From: Chamaecyparis obtusa
Lineage: Eukaryota > Streptophyta > Pinopsida > Cupressales > Cupressaceae
Reading direction: 5' to 3'
Assembly: GCA_027943335.1 (NCBI GenBank)
Contig: BSBK01009257.1
Span: forward strand, 186,001-250,000
DNA: 64,000 nucleotides
The position numbers and the translations under genes are program-made. Shown here piece by piece: positions 10,200 to 22,116 of this stretch. Under the pieces are notes generated by a model. That model had not been told where the DNA came from. It did not search any database and saw only the letters and a program-made list of their open reading frames with translations. Every line of letters begins with the position of its first letter. The first letter of the stretch is position 1.

Positions 10200-12745
10200 T
10201 GTTATACACTGAATTTGCACCCTTAGTTCAAGCTCTCGTAGTCTTGATAACTCAGTATAACAAGGGAATCATCTCAAGGTTGTGGGACCTTTTGCTAACC
10301 GAGATGAGACCTCCAGGTTCTAGGCTGGTTCCTCTTGGATAGTCACCCTGATTTGCTCTTAACATGAAATGTAAACTTTTGAGGGAAAGGGATAGAAGGA
10401 GTACATGAAAGGAAATGACTGAAAGCAAATCTACCTACTAGGTGATGCACCAAACTTGGGTTTGGATCTCAGTACAGAGGGATGAAACCAATGAAGGAAT
10501 CAAGTCCAAGAGATTACAACTTACTAAATAGGCTTGCATAAATATTTCATAGGAGGGTGTGAATAGGGGACTCAACCTATGACCTGCAAACAAACATCCT
10601 TTTCTGCAACTAGGTGTAGGAATGAGACAAGGCTGCTAGGGGCTATAGTATGCCCACAAAACACCTAAATCATATCAAATGCAGGAAACACACAAAATTG
10701 CAGAAAGCAAGAGGAATCAAGAAACCTGTGATATCATTGAAATCATTAATAAACTTTGATTCAATAAGAGATAATTCAGACATGAAGGCATGAGGACAAC
10801 TAAAATGTCACATAATGCTTTGCAATATTTGTATTATCAATGAGAGCTTACAAGATGTGAAAAACCAGAGAGCAGGAAAAATGCTACAGATGGTTCTCCA
10901 AGAAAAGAGTCTTTCCTTTTTTACAAAATGTGAATTCTGAGCACTACTGGCTCCAAAAAACAATATATACAAACTCAACTGCACACAGGCAGGAGTCAAA
11001 AGTTAACTAGGGTACAGAGATATGCAATTTGATAACCAACCCTAGCAGTCAAAATCTGATCATAAATGATCATCTTCAAAATATCTCAACAGATCAGATA
11101 TCCTCCTCTTGCATGTCCATCCCTGAATTGATCATGCCCGCAGACACAAAATCCTGGATTCAACAACCTCTCTACAAGCCGGGTTGTCATGAATGCGCAA
11201 AATCCAATTTTCAAATCCCAGAAAGGACCCAAAATGGCTGCCCAAAAGATCTCTACAAACACCCAGCTATAATTGCCTTTGGAAACATTAATCCTCAGCT
11301 ACCCGCACTTTGCAAACATCTCTGCAAAAGAAAGCCCGCCAAAGCAATCACACTACCCTTGAAATGAACCTGGTCGCATGATCGCATGAGGCTAGGAAGG
11401 CCCATGCGATCATGCGACAAGCTCTTTTAAACTACCACCGCTATCACAAATGCCATGCAAGACACCTAGACCCGCAAGGAAAGCCACTGCAACATCCCCA
11501 CGAAAAGGTCAACAGTCACATGATCGCATGAGCCAAAAAGGCTTCATGCGATCATGCGACAACCTTTTAAAATTCTACCTCTATTGCCACTTGGATGCTC
11601 GGGACCCATAAAAAATACAACAAACTTGACCCTAGTTTACCTCGAGTTCACCTTCCCTCAGTCGCTGAAACGCTTGATCTTTTCTTTAACCCTGGGTCTA
11701 TCTGGCGATTGCGAGAAATCCTTTAACCGAGCAACCACACTCCTTTACCAACCCTGGGCCCATAAACAGCCACATGTCACTCCCCCATTCATCCCAGCCG
11801 CTACATCAACAAACACCTCAGCACCCCGGCACAGACCCACAACAAACACCTCGGCACCCCTGGCGCAGGACCCACCACAACCGCAAGATTCCCATCTAAC
11901 GGTTGTCACATGATCGCATGGGATCGGAAGATCCCATGAGATCATACGACCACCATCAGATCTCCTCGCACTTGCGCCAATGTAGAAACCTCGAGCCCCA
12001 CTAACTACCTATCATAGTTGATGGTTTTTCGCATGATCTCATGCGGTCACGAGACCGCATGTGATCATGCGACCAACCGCTAGATGTTAACTGCCAAAAT
12101 GTGAACCACTGCCACCGAAATTGCTAACGGTTTGTCATGTGGTTGCGTGGGCTCGGAAGAGCCCATGCGATCATGCAACAAATTGCATGATGCTAACTAA
12201 TGACCACTGGTGGTACGATCCACAGAACCCCTGCCGACCGCCACATAGCTAAATGAACCGGACCCACCGCAACCACTAACGGCTCATCGCATGGTCGCAT
12301 GGGCTCGGAAGAGCCCTTGTGATCATGCGACAAACCGCATGATGCTAACTGATGACCGCAAACTACTGCCGAAGATACTGCATCAACGGTTGTTGCATGA
12401 TCTCATGGGATCAGAAGATCGCATGCGATCATGCGATAGCCGTTGGATCTTGACTACATCGGAATGGCCCTAGGCATTGGGACCTACCCGTCGGAGTTGC
12501 GCGCTTAGGGTGGAAAACACAAACGGTGCCGAAAACACAGAGGGTTTTCGAGTGAAGGTCGAAAACACACTGAATTTTTAGAGTGGAGATCGAAAACACA
12601 TTGGATTTTTGAACCAAAAGGTAGAAAACATCCTAATCCTACGGAGAGGAGGTCAAAAACACACTGGGTTTTTGACATTTCAGCATTTCTTTTGGAAAAC
12701 AGGGCTGTGGCCGAAAAAGAAAGACAGGGAATTTTTTGGGCAACA
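10200..12745 (-). repeat. Element A 3' LTR (2,546 bp)
   Basis: It starts TGTTATACACTG and ends GGGCAACA in plus orientation. It is clearly homologous to 14559-16955, with scattered differences. It holds seven hairpin modules (11373-12436) and, near 12505-12680, about five imperfect 31-45 bp repeats built on GAAAACACA. It is longer than the other LTR mainly because of one extra hairpin module at 12180-12331. Confidence 0.9.
11373..12436. repeat. Seven stem-loop modules inside the LTR
   Basis: Near-palindromes of about 46 bp lie at 11373-11418, 11515-11560, 11905-11950, 12029-12073, 12134-12179, 12285-12331 and 12392-12436. Left arms resemble GTCGCATGATCGCATGGG, right arms CCCATGCGATCATGCGAC, and loops are short (for example CTCGGAAGAG extends the stem). 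Arms co-vary: several changes on one side are matched on the other. Confidence 0.85.
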
Positions 12746-12978
12746 TTTTAGCGACCTCTGCGGGATGTCAACCTACTAGACATAGACCAGTAGCCTTGAT
12801 GTATTCATTGGGCATGGGGTCATTTCTGGAACACAAAAACTTGACAGGGGAAAAAACTGAACCAACAAGACAAAATGTGCATGGGCACTTCTTGGAAAGC
12901 AGGAAACTACTCTAGAAAATAGGGGAAAGAAAATAGGGAAACCTATCCTAACCTAAACTAACTAGTACAGAGACTTGG

Positions 12979-14397
12979 TTAAACAAAGCCATTCACTGGT
13001 AAGCTGAAGTAGCTACCCTTTCTCCTCAGGGCTTTGTACTCTTCATGCAAGAGAATAGCTAACAAGGAAGGAAGTACACAGAGTTGTATGAAGAACCGAT
13101 GTACTACCTCATGAAGGACATAAACAAATTGACTCACCTCCACCAACAAATTTTTATCTCCATTATCTAGGGGTAGATAAGTGGTTTGAGCCTGCCTTCG
13201 CTGAACTGCAAGTTCACCCTCAGCCCCAGCTTCATTTGAAGACTCATGTTTGGACACAAACATGACTAGATTTTCATGGCCAGCCTCTGTTCTTACTAAG
13301 TACCTTAAAGGGAAACCCCTAGAAAGAATGAACTTGGGGCTCCTTTCACTGTTGTCAGGATCTTCAACTACCAATTCATGCAGAGGAGCTTCCTCTTCCA
13401 CATCATTTCTCTTATCAACATTCTTAGCAGCAGGCTTCTTTTCAGGAGAACATTCCTCTCTTTGTTCTTTAGCAGCTAAGATGGGTGGCACATTAGAAAC
13501 ATTGTCATCTTCAACAAAACAAGGCAGCTCTTTAAATAAATCAGCCTCCAATTCAATGGTCTTCTTGATACCATTAAAAGATTCATCAGATAACTGTGGT
13601 ATAGCCTCTTTCTCCTTTTCACAAAGAGCTTCCTCAAGTTGTATCCGATGAGTCTCCTTATCATTTGCACCCTTTAGAATCAAGAGCCCTATTATTGCTT
13701 TGTGCTCTTGTATTTCTTTATCATAAAACTCCTTATGGGCTGCCAACTCTTGTTCTTTCTCAAGCTAAAATTTAATGCCCCTATCAAAAATGGCTTCCAT
13801 TAAAGTTTTCTGGTCTTGAACCACCCTTTCACAGTCATTCTTATGAACTTCCAATTCTTCATAAGCATCCCTCTAAGCTGCTAATGCTCTTTGGAAATTT
13901 TCCTCTTTTTCAGCCATAACATCACTAACCTTAATTAAATTCTCTTTGTAAACTTTGTTCAGTGAGGCCAGATTACCTGCAAGGGCTGCTTGACTTTTTT
14001 GCTCCCCTGCAATGACTTCTTCACACTGCTTCCACCTAGCATCAAACTACTTCTTTGCTTGTGTCTGCATATGCTCCCTTTGTGTTTCTAGCACCTCCTC
14101 ATAGTGTTTCTTTTGTGCTTCCAACCCCTCAGCAAGCCTGGCCTCATTTCTTTTTTATTGTTCTGCCAGATACCTCCTGTAACCTTGATCCTGCTGAGCC
14201 AAAGCTTGTTGTTGTTGGATTTGGGCACAATGAGCATGTTCTTTCAAAGAAAGCATCTCCTCTTGAGGTTGCTGGTATGAGTGATTCTACTACCATGATG
14301 CTGGAAGTTGGGTGGGTGGGGGGCAAGCATCAGATGACTGTTGCTGACCTCCAAGAAATGAAGGGACACCCTCATGAAAAGAAGGATGGTAAGCCAT
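12979..14397 (-). pseudogene. Coiled-coil gag-like protein of element A, six in-frame stops
   Basis: One 472-codon frame without any frameshift runs from ATG 14397 to the stop at 12979. The N-terminus is Gln/Pro-rich. Residues about 45-250 are Glu/Lys/Gln-rich with heptad character, so a long coiled coil. The C-terminal third is acidic and ends in a hydrophobic segment. Stops begin at 14292 (TAG), 14289 (TAG), 14157 (TAA), 14049 (TAG), 13875 (TAG) and 13767 (TAG). No zinc knuckle or known domain is visible, so 'gag-like' rests on its position just after the primer-binding site and on the coiled coil. Confidence 0.6.
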
Positions 14398-14534
14398 CCT
14401 AGGTACTGAATCTCCTTGAAACTAGTAGATGTGAGCTTGGAGTCACCAAATATGCCAAATAATGACCTCTCAAAGGTCTGCAACCTGCTGGAAGCATATC
14501 AAAACCAGCAAGAACCATGAAAACTATGACCTCT

Positions 14535-14554
14535 TGGTCCCACCGGGCGTGCCA
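14535..14554 (-). promoter_or_regulatory. Element A primer-binding site
   Basis: Read on the minus strand, four bases inside the 5' LTR, it is TGGCACGCCCGGTGGGACCA. This starts TGG as plant PBSs do. Its complement ends in GCGTGCCA like a tRNA 3' end. The tRNA was not identified. Confidence 0.75.
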
Positions 14555-14558
14555 AAAA

Positions 14559-16955
14559 TGTTATACACTGAATTTGCACCCTTAGTTCAAGCTCTCGTAG
14601 TCTTGATAACTCAGTATAACAAGGGAATCATCTCAAGGTTATGGGACCTTTTGCTAACCGAGATGAGACCTCCAAGTTCTAGGCCGGTTCCTCTTGGATA
14701 GTCACCCTAATTTTCTCTTAACATGAAATGTAAACTTTTGAGGGAAAGGGATAGAAGGAGTACATGAAAGGAAATGACTGAAAGAAAATCTACCTACTAG
14801 GTGATGCACCGAACTTGGGTTTGGATCTTAGTACAGAGGGATGAAACTAATGAAGGAATCAGGTCCAAGAGATTACAACTTACTGAAAAGGCTTGCATAA
14901 GTATTTCATAGGAGGCTGTGAACAAGGGACTCAACCTATGACCTGCAAACAAACATCCTTTTCTGTAACTAGGTGTAGGAATGAGACAAGGTTTCTAGGG
15001 GCTATAGTATACCCACAAAACACCTAAATCAGATCAGACATAGGAAACACACAAAATTGCAGAAAGCAAGAGGAATCAAGAAACTTGAGATATCATTGAA
15101 ATCATTCATAAACTTTGATTCAATAAGAGATAATCCAGACATGAAGGCATGAGGACAACGAAAATGTCACATAATGCTTTGCAATATTTGTATTATCAAT
15201 GAGAGCTTACAAGATGTGAAAAACCAGAGAGCAGGAAAAATGCTATAGATGTTTCTCCAAGAAAAGAGTCTTTCCTTTTTTACAAAATGCAAATTCTGAG
15301 CACTATTGGCTCCAAAAAACAATATATACAAACTCAACTGCACGCAGGCAGGAGTCAAAAGTTAACCAGGGTACAGAGATATGCAATTTGATAACCAACC
15401 CTAGCAGTCAAAATCTAATCATAAATGTGCATCTTCAAAATATCTCAACAGATCAGATATCCTCCTCTTGCGTGTCCATCCCTGAATTGATCATGCCTGC
15501 AGACACAAAAGCCTGGATTCAACAACCTCTCTGCAAGCCGGGCTGTCATGAATGAGCAAAATCTAATTTTCAAATCTCGAAAAGGACCCAAAATGGCTGC
15601 CCAAAAGATCTCTACAAACACCTAGCTATAATTGCCTTTGGAAACATCAATCCTCAGCTACCCGTGCTTTGCAAACATCTCTACAAAAGAAAGCTTGCCA
15701 AAGCAATCACACCGCCCTTGAAATGAACCTGGTCGCATGATCGCATGAGGCTAGGAAGGCCCATGCAATCATGCGACAAGCTCTTTTAAACTACCACCGC
15801 TATCACAAATGCCATGCAAGACACCTGGACTGCAAGGAAAGCCACCGCAACATCCCCATGAAAAGGTCAACAGTCACATGATCACATGAGCCAAAAAGGC
15901 TTCATGCGATCATGCGACAACCTTTTAAAATTCTACCTCTGTTTCCACTTGGACACTCGGGACCAACAAAACATCATAGCAAACCTGACCTTGGTTTACC
16001 TTGAGCTCACCTTCCCTCAGTTGCTGAAATGCTTGATCTTTTCTTTAACCCTGGGTCTATCTGGCGACTACGAGAAATCCTTTAACCACACAACCGCGCT
16101 CCTTCTTTACCAACCCCGAGCCCACAGACTACCACATGTCACTCCCCCATTCATCCTAGCTACTACATCAGCAAACACCTCAACAACCCGGCACGGACCC
16201 ACAGCAAACACCTCGGCACCCTTGGCGCAGGACCCGCCGCAACTGTGAGATTCCCATCTAATGGTTGTCGTATAATTGCATGGGATCAGAAGATCCCATC
16301 AGATCATACGACCACCGTCGGATCTCCTCACACTTGCGCCAATGTAGAAACCTCGGGCCTCACTAACTGCCTGTTGCAGTTGATGGTTTGTTGCATGATC
16401 TCATGCAGTCACGAGACCGCATGCGATGATGCGACCAACTGCTAGATGTTAACTGCCGAACTATGAACCATCGCCACTGAAACCGCTGACGGTTTGTCAC
16501 ATGGTCGCATGGGCTTGGAAGAACCCATGTGATCATGCGACAAACTGCATGATGCTAATTGATGACCGTGAACCATCGCCGAAGATACCGCATCAACGGT
16601 TGTCACATTATCTCATAGGATTGAAAAATCCCATGCGATCATGCAACAGTCGTCGGATCTTGACTGCACCGAAATGGCTCTAGGCACTAGGAACTACCTA
16701 TCAGAGTTGCGCACTTAGGGTCAAAAACACAGACGGTGCTGAAAACACATAGGGTTTTTGAGTGAAGGTCGAAAACACATCAAATTTTTAGAGTGGAGAT
16801 CGAAAACACACTGGGTTTTCAAACCAAAAGGTAGAAAACATCCTGATCCTACAGAGAGGAGGTCAAAAACACATTGGGTTTTTGACATTTGAGCATTTCT
16901 TTTGGAAAACAGGGCTGTGGCCGAAAAAGAAAGACAGGGAATTTTTTGGGCAACA
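14559..16955 (-). repeat. Element A 5' LTR (2,397 bp), six hairpin modules
   Basis: It has the same ends as the left LTR. Hairpins lie at 15732-15777, 15873-15918, 16267-16312, 16390-16435, 16496-16541 and 16602-16647. It lacks the module found at 12285-12331 in the other copy. Confidence 0.9.
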
Positions 16956-16960
16956 TAGAC
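16956..16960. repeat. Target site duplication of element A (right), TAGAC
   Basis: TAGAC follows GGGCAACA at the right LTR end and matches 10195-10199. Confidence 0.9.
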
Positions 16961-17333
16961 CATTTGGTACAAGTCCCAAAAACTGCCTATAAAGCTTTAA
17001 TAAACTAGTGTTGGCTCAAACTAGTACATCTCCAAACCAGATGCGATCTTGTCCAAGATCCTATAACATAGTAACTGAGTTGTCTTCAATCTCGCATAGC
17101 TTGACTCATCCATATAGGGGCTGTGTATCTGACTGGTCTTAATCTGTAATGCTCCCCCTAAAGCATACATTTCCCATCATAAGGATGGTGAGGAAATGCA
17201 CCCTAGTAATGATTCCACAAGACTCTTAGGACTCTTGTGAGTGCTCACACTCTGATTTTTGTCTTTCTTAACTTTAAAATCCACAGGTTCATTCTGTTTG
17301 GCCCATTTCTCCTTGATTTCTACTTTTAACTAG

Positions 17334-18592
17334 TTATCTCTCTTCTTCATTCAGTTCTTTTTCTTTTGCGAATGGTCTGAAGGACTTCTTCACTGGTCCT
17401 CTAAATCTACAATACTTTGCAACATGTCCATCATTTTTACACTTGAAGCATGTCACCTTCTTCTTAGGTCTCAATTGGTTGTAATCAATCTGCAACTTGC
17501 AATACTTGGCAATATGACCAAAGTTATTGCATTTGTAGCATACAATCTTTCTAGGTCTGGTAATAGGTTTCTTAAGCTCCTCCACTATTTTGTTACTATC
17601 ATCCTTACTGGTATTAGAAATATTGTCTTGCATAATATCATTTGTTTTACATGTTTCCTTATCCTCAATTTGTCTATGTTTTGCATCTTTACTACATTCA
17701 CCTTTTTCATTGTTTTCCTCATACAAGATTTTCTCTTTTTGTTTCTTGAGAAAGTCATTCAAGTGATCATATGTAGGTCTACCAGATCTCATATTAGGTT
17801 TTTTGCATTCTCTTATCTTGTGTACATGCAAATAGCAATTAAAACAAAAACCAATAAACTTGGGCTTAGGAATACCTTTTTCAGTTGATTTCTTTGATTG
17901 GTCTTTATGGTTGCAATCCTTGTCATTATCATTGCAAAGAGGTATCTCAGGTTCTACTATTACAACCTCATAATCTGACTTCTTAGGTGAATCAAGACTC
18001 ACCACAACTCTATCTTTCCTTTGATCATGATTGTGTCTCCAACAGGTTTGTGCATGTCAATTTGCTCATCCAATTTCTTTCTTCTCTCAAGAAGTTTTTC
18101 TATGCGACCTTTGGTCTGATCAATTTCACCAGTAATGGTGATACATTATCTTTCTACTTTGTCATACTTTTTTTTTAGTGCACTTAGTTCATCCTCCAAA
18201 TTCTGCAACCTATCCCTTGTATTTGATAGTTTGCTTTGCAAATTTTCTTTTTCTTCTTTTCCAGCATGAAGTTCTTTCATCAAGTTATATTTTGTGATCT
18301 CTAATTCATCCTTCAAGGAGTCCTTTTCATGTCTTAGCTTCTCAATTTGATCTTGATCTAATAGCTCCTCAGTTTTTGCTTCCATGAGATCATCTCTCAA
18401 TTTTATTTCATGTTCAAGTTGTTGTTTCAACTTCTTGATAAAGTCATCTGCCTTCCTTAGCTTGTACTTTAGATCCACTCTATCTGCATTAGCAATGTCC
18501 ACATCTTCTAATGCCATTTCATAATTCTTCTTCAAGTTTTCCAAATCCATCTTGATCTCCCCAAAGTTGTTAAGCTTTTCTTTCAGGGGCAT
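17334..18592 (-). pseudogene. Ty1/copia-type Gag: coiled coil plus zinc knuckles
   Basis: ATG 18592 lies three bases from a tRNA-iMet primer-binding site. The first 149 codons are a Lys/Glu-rich coiled coil ending at TAA 18146. After one frameshift near 18020, the frame 18005-17334 carries two canonical CCHC knuckles (CYKCNNFGHIAKYC and CFKCKNDGHVAKYC). A third, degenerate one lies upstream (CFNCYLHVHKIREC, with Val for Gly). The zinc knuckles would bind genomic RNA in the particle. The pol part that should follow is not recognisable before element A at 16955. Confidence 0.75.
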
Positions 18593-18595
18593 GAG

Positions 18596-18607
18596 GCTCT
18601 GATACCA
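18596..18607 (-). promoter_or_regulatory. Primer-binding site for initiator Met tRNA (copia element)
   Basis: The minus strand reads TGGTATCAGAGC, the classic plant PBS complementary to the tRNA-iMet 3' end. It lies two bases from the LTR end at 18610. Confidence 0.9.
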
Positions 18608-18609
18608 AT

Positions 18610-19200
18610 TGTTAGGATTTGGTAACACTGGGGGGGGGGTGAATTAGTGTTACAGTACTTTACTGAATTCATAAACTTCTTTATCTTCTTCAAACAACAT
18701 ATAAAGATATAGCATAAGATAAATAACCATGCAACATAAACAAACATATGCGAAATCATAATACCATATTTATTTTCAAGGAAACCCTGTTAAGGGAAAA
18801 ACTCTGGTGGGGATGGTACCCACAAATATTTGCACTATACGTATAATAACCATGTTAAGAGTTTTGACCCTATTAGGAGTTGATTATTACAATAGAAAAG
18901 TCCTGATTAAAGGACATACCATATTAGGAGCCTTTTACAATGTGATCCCAATTAATGAATCGACCCTTCTAGGAGTCCAACCTTGTTAAAGGAAATAACC
19001 CTGTTAGGGGTGTACAATACATCAATTTGATCAGAAGATTTGAGAGTTAAAGCCACCCTCAGGTTTTGATTTCTAACAAAGCTTCCTTGCAAAGTCCACT
19101 TTATGCACATTGTATAATCATTTCATTTCATTCCTTGACATGATGCCTCTTTGAGGTATTTTGTTAAACAGTTTAGGTGCTTTGTCTATGATCCCACATT
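18610..19200 (-). repeat. Ty1/copia 5' LTR (outer end uncertain)
   Basis: The inner end is fixed by the PBS: plus strand TGTTAGGATTTGG, then a run of ten G. The LTR holds several copies of a phrase like ACCCTGTTAGGG (18787-19015). The outer end could lie anywhere in about 19090-19369 because the partner LTR is not in the window. Confidence 0.6.
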
Positions 19201-19365
19201 TTGCATGCTTGCAGGTTCTTTGTTAGTATTGAAAGAATTTGAGAATCGGATATTATTTATGAAATATGCAGCTTGTTAGTATTGTGTTTGAGGAACACAT
19301 TAAAATCATTGAATTAGAGTAATAAATTTTGAAGCATTACTTTACAAAATTATTATATTAGAAGT

Positions 19366-19369
19366 GTAA
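19366..19369. repeat. Possible 4-bp target duplication GTAA (left) of element B
   Basis: GTAA directly precedes the left inverted terminus and directly follows the right one (53688-53691). Confidence 0.5.
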
Positions 19370-19398
19370 GGGTATGTGCAAGATCATGAGGGGCCAAA
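19370..19398 (+). repeat. Left terminal inverted repeat of element B
   Basis: It begins GGGTATGTGCAA and is 29 bp, identical to the reverse complement of 53659-53687. An AAGTGGC block follows close behind it on both sides. Confidence 0.75.
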
Positions 19399-19827
19399 AA
19401 GTGGCGATGTGAAAAACATTCACTTTTCACTCGTCCAAAAGCACATGAAAGTGCTTGTTGACTTTTTAGTAGGCCTGGGTGTCAGTACACTTGGGCAAAC
19501 CTGCCACCAAAGCACAGGCCTAATCGGGTACCCGATAACTGTGGCATAAATCCAAAACCCGCAAGCCCTTTTCCTCATTTCCTTGCACGATTTTCTTAAG
19601 TTCTTTTCGTGATTTTTAGATACCCGATATATTTTTGGATACCTAATATTAGAAACAACAAATTCAACTCCAAGCATATTCAGTAAGTAGTTATTTATAT
19701 GATTTTTATTAATTTATTTCATTTTCATGCTAAATGTAGCATTTTTTTTAAATAGGGTTTTGTATTTATATTTGTAATAATATATGAAATTAGATTGAAA
19801 TTTAGATTTTTTTTAATTTAATCAAGC

Positions 19828-21339
19828 ATGGCTGACAACAATGAAGAAAATAACCCTCCCGCACCAAATAACGATCCCCAAAACAATCCCTCGCTTCAAA
19901 ACCCTCCATCTTTACAAGATTTGATACAAGAAAATTTGAACACAATACGGGGTTTCCAAAACACGTATCAAAATATACCTACATTAGGTCCCATGCTTGC
20001 CACACTAAATACAATTGTTGAAAACATTGACACACTCACGCAGCAACATAATGCTGCTCTTCATTGGCGTGATGATATGCATGCCCAATTTGATGACGGG
20101 CTTGACCATGATGGGATTGTGGCCCTTAATATAAGTAAGGAAGATATAGCCGCCCTTTTTGTTGATCCTAAAACCGGAATACCAGTTGACCCCAAAAAGC
20201 CCAAATTATCAATAAAATGGTGCACAAATGAAGCAATGCGCACAAACTTTTGGGATCACTGGTGGATGGTTTTTGATAAACCACCCCATAGCAATTTGGA
20301 GGTCCCATTTTATTTCCTTAAAAAATTGTATGCTAAGTTTGTGCTTGTTCACCATGTTGATTATTGGAGTATGAGGCCCAACATGGGCGTAGGCAGAGGA
20401 GCTCCTCAGACTAGGCCATCTTCCTAGCACCGAAGGGCCACTACCTTTGTCCCCCCCATTGATGTTGCACCCCCTCCTCCAGTGCAGCATCCTAATATCA
20501 TTATAGAGGCTGCCTTATAGACTATTAGGGCCATTCATTTACTGAGTGATCAGTTGATCAGTCAGACCAGGTCAGTGTTGCCTCCTTTGGATGCTGCTGG
20601 CGCATCGACAGCTCATTGGAGTTCACATGTATGTGAGCCCCATATGTGCATTACGTGCAGGCATATGTGCCTTGGACCGCTTACTGATTCTGATATATAT
20701 CAATTTCATTATATTGATGAGGGGGATACAGGAGATGCAGCTGCAGAGGCTGCAACACCTCATGGGGCATCTACATCTCATGAGAGTGCTCAGGAGGTGC
20801 ATGCAGAGCCATTGACTCTTGTTGATATGGTAAGAGTAAACATTATAAATAAATTTGTCACATGACTCATTAAATTTTAAAATAATTTATTTATTTAGAT
20901 TAGTTTTAATGATTGCATGCACTTATGTATATATATTTTTTCCATTTATGTTCAGTCGATGACACATGAGGAGGTGAGATAGGTGGATGAGTCCACACTT
21001 TTGGCCATTTCATTTTGCCTTGATGACTATATGGTATATTATAAATTATGTACCCATTAGTTTTTTTTATATCATTTGGTGTACATGCTTAAATCTCTAT
21101 CAATTAGAGCAATAAAATTAATACATTTACTAATATATATTGTCATCTTATTGTGTTCTTGCAGGCTACAACCGATGTTAGTGGGGTGCATGAGGGGGTT
21201 CCTTCATCAGGTGTCGACAAAGGAAAGGTAGTTAATTGTTTAAGATTAATTATGCATGCATATTTATGCCACTTGTGTGTAGTAATAAATATTTTACTTG
21301 CACTTTATTGTATAGGGTGTGGCTATCGATGATGTCTAG
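19828..21339 (+). pseudogene. Multi-exon gene of unknown function inside element B
   Basis: The first exon (19828-20829) encodes an Asn/Pro-rich start, then a segment with KWCTNEAMRTNFWDHWWMVF. Phase-0 introns with GT...AG ends follow at 20830-20955, 21034-21164 and 21228-21315, keeping the frame in exons 20956-21033, 21165-21227 and 21316 onward. Premature TAG codons lie at 20425, 20518 and 20980. The frame stops at TAG 21337, with TGA shortly after. Further exon-like pieces with AG acceptors lie near 21495 and 21690. I do not recognise the product; it may be the element's own protein or a captured gene. Confidence 0.5.
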
Positions 21340-21846
21340 ACACCGGTTTGATAGCATAGTGTTACAGGCGTCTCGATTCAAAGTGATAGCCTGATTATAC
21401 GTAGACTTTTACATATTGTTATTTGTATTTTGTAACCAGGTTTGCTATGATGAAGTTCATTGATATATAATTGACAATCTTTTTACTCTCATAGGTGACT
21501 CAGACTGTGAGGGAGGGCCCATGAGAATCCTTCATTTCTTTGTTGACCCAGCCCACTATTCTAGAGGAGGGATCACCAGATGTAAGCTTTAATTTTAGTT
21601 CAATCGATTTGTAATTATATTATGTTATCATCCTATTTTGTAGATTTATTACTCTATGTTGCACCACTCTAATAATCTCATTATTGCAGATATATATTTA
21701 TAGGTCAGAGTTGGTATTGCTGGCATGGTCCCTTTGCTACCCAGGACTTATGCTAGGACACCTGCTCGTGGTAGGCGATCGAGAGACTAGGTACAAATAT
21801 TTGTATTCAGTTATAATTTTAATTAAATTAGTGTTTGAAAATTATG

Positions 21847-21848
<2 letters not shown>

Positions 21849-21918
<70 letters not shown>
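21849..21918. repeat. Compound microsatellite (AT)n(GT)n
   Basis: About 16 AT units are followed by about 19 GT units, lying in an intron-like stretch of the element B gene region. Confidence 0.95.
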
Positions 21919-21920
<2 letters not shown>

Positions 21921-22111
21921 AAATCATATAAAGTAAGTAATCTAACTTTTGTTTGAACTCATTTTTTATGCAGGATCAATCAGAGCCCAACACTACTTCA
22001 AAGAGGCTACATTTTGATGATCCCCCTATAGCATAGGATGCAGTTTTAGTTTTGTGGTCATTTAGAGATGACACTTGACACATTTTGAGATGGCATATAT
22101 GCCACATTGTA

Positions 22112-22116
22112 CACCT
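22112..22116. repeat. Possible target duplication CACCT (left) of element C
   Basis: CACCT precedes TGTTAGTG at 22117 and recurs directly after CCCAACA at 28857-28861. Confidence 0.45.

Larger units (their letters stand above)
10200..16955 (-). mobile_element. Element A: non-autonomous LTR retrotransposon with large LTRs
   Basis: Two direct repeats (10200-12745 and 14559-16955) with TG...CA ends bracket 1.8 kb and are flanked by TAGAC. The primer-binding site and the internal frame place it on the minus strand. The interior encodes only a coiled-coil, gag-like frame with stops; there is no protease, polymerase or integrase. It must have been mobilised by enzymes from another element. Its primer-binding site matches 18 of the first 19 bases of that of Tat element D, which makes Tat elements a plausible helper. 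Confidence 0.9.

Noticed and set aside
21684..21956. 90-codon frame through the (AT)n(GT)n tract
   Set aside because: The protein is dominated by dipeptide repeats read from the microsatellite.
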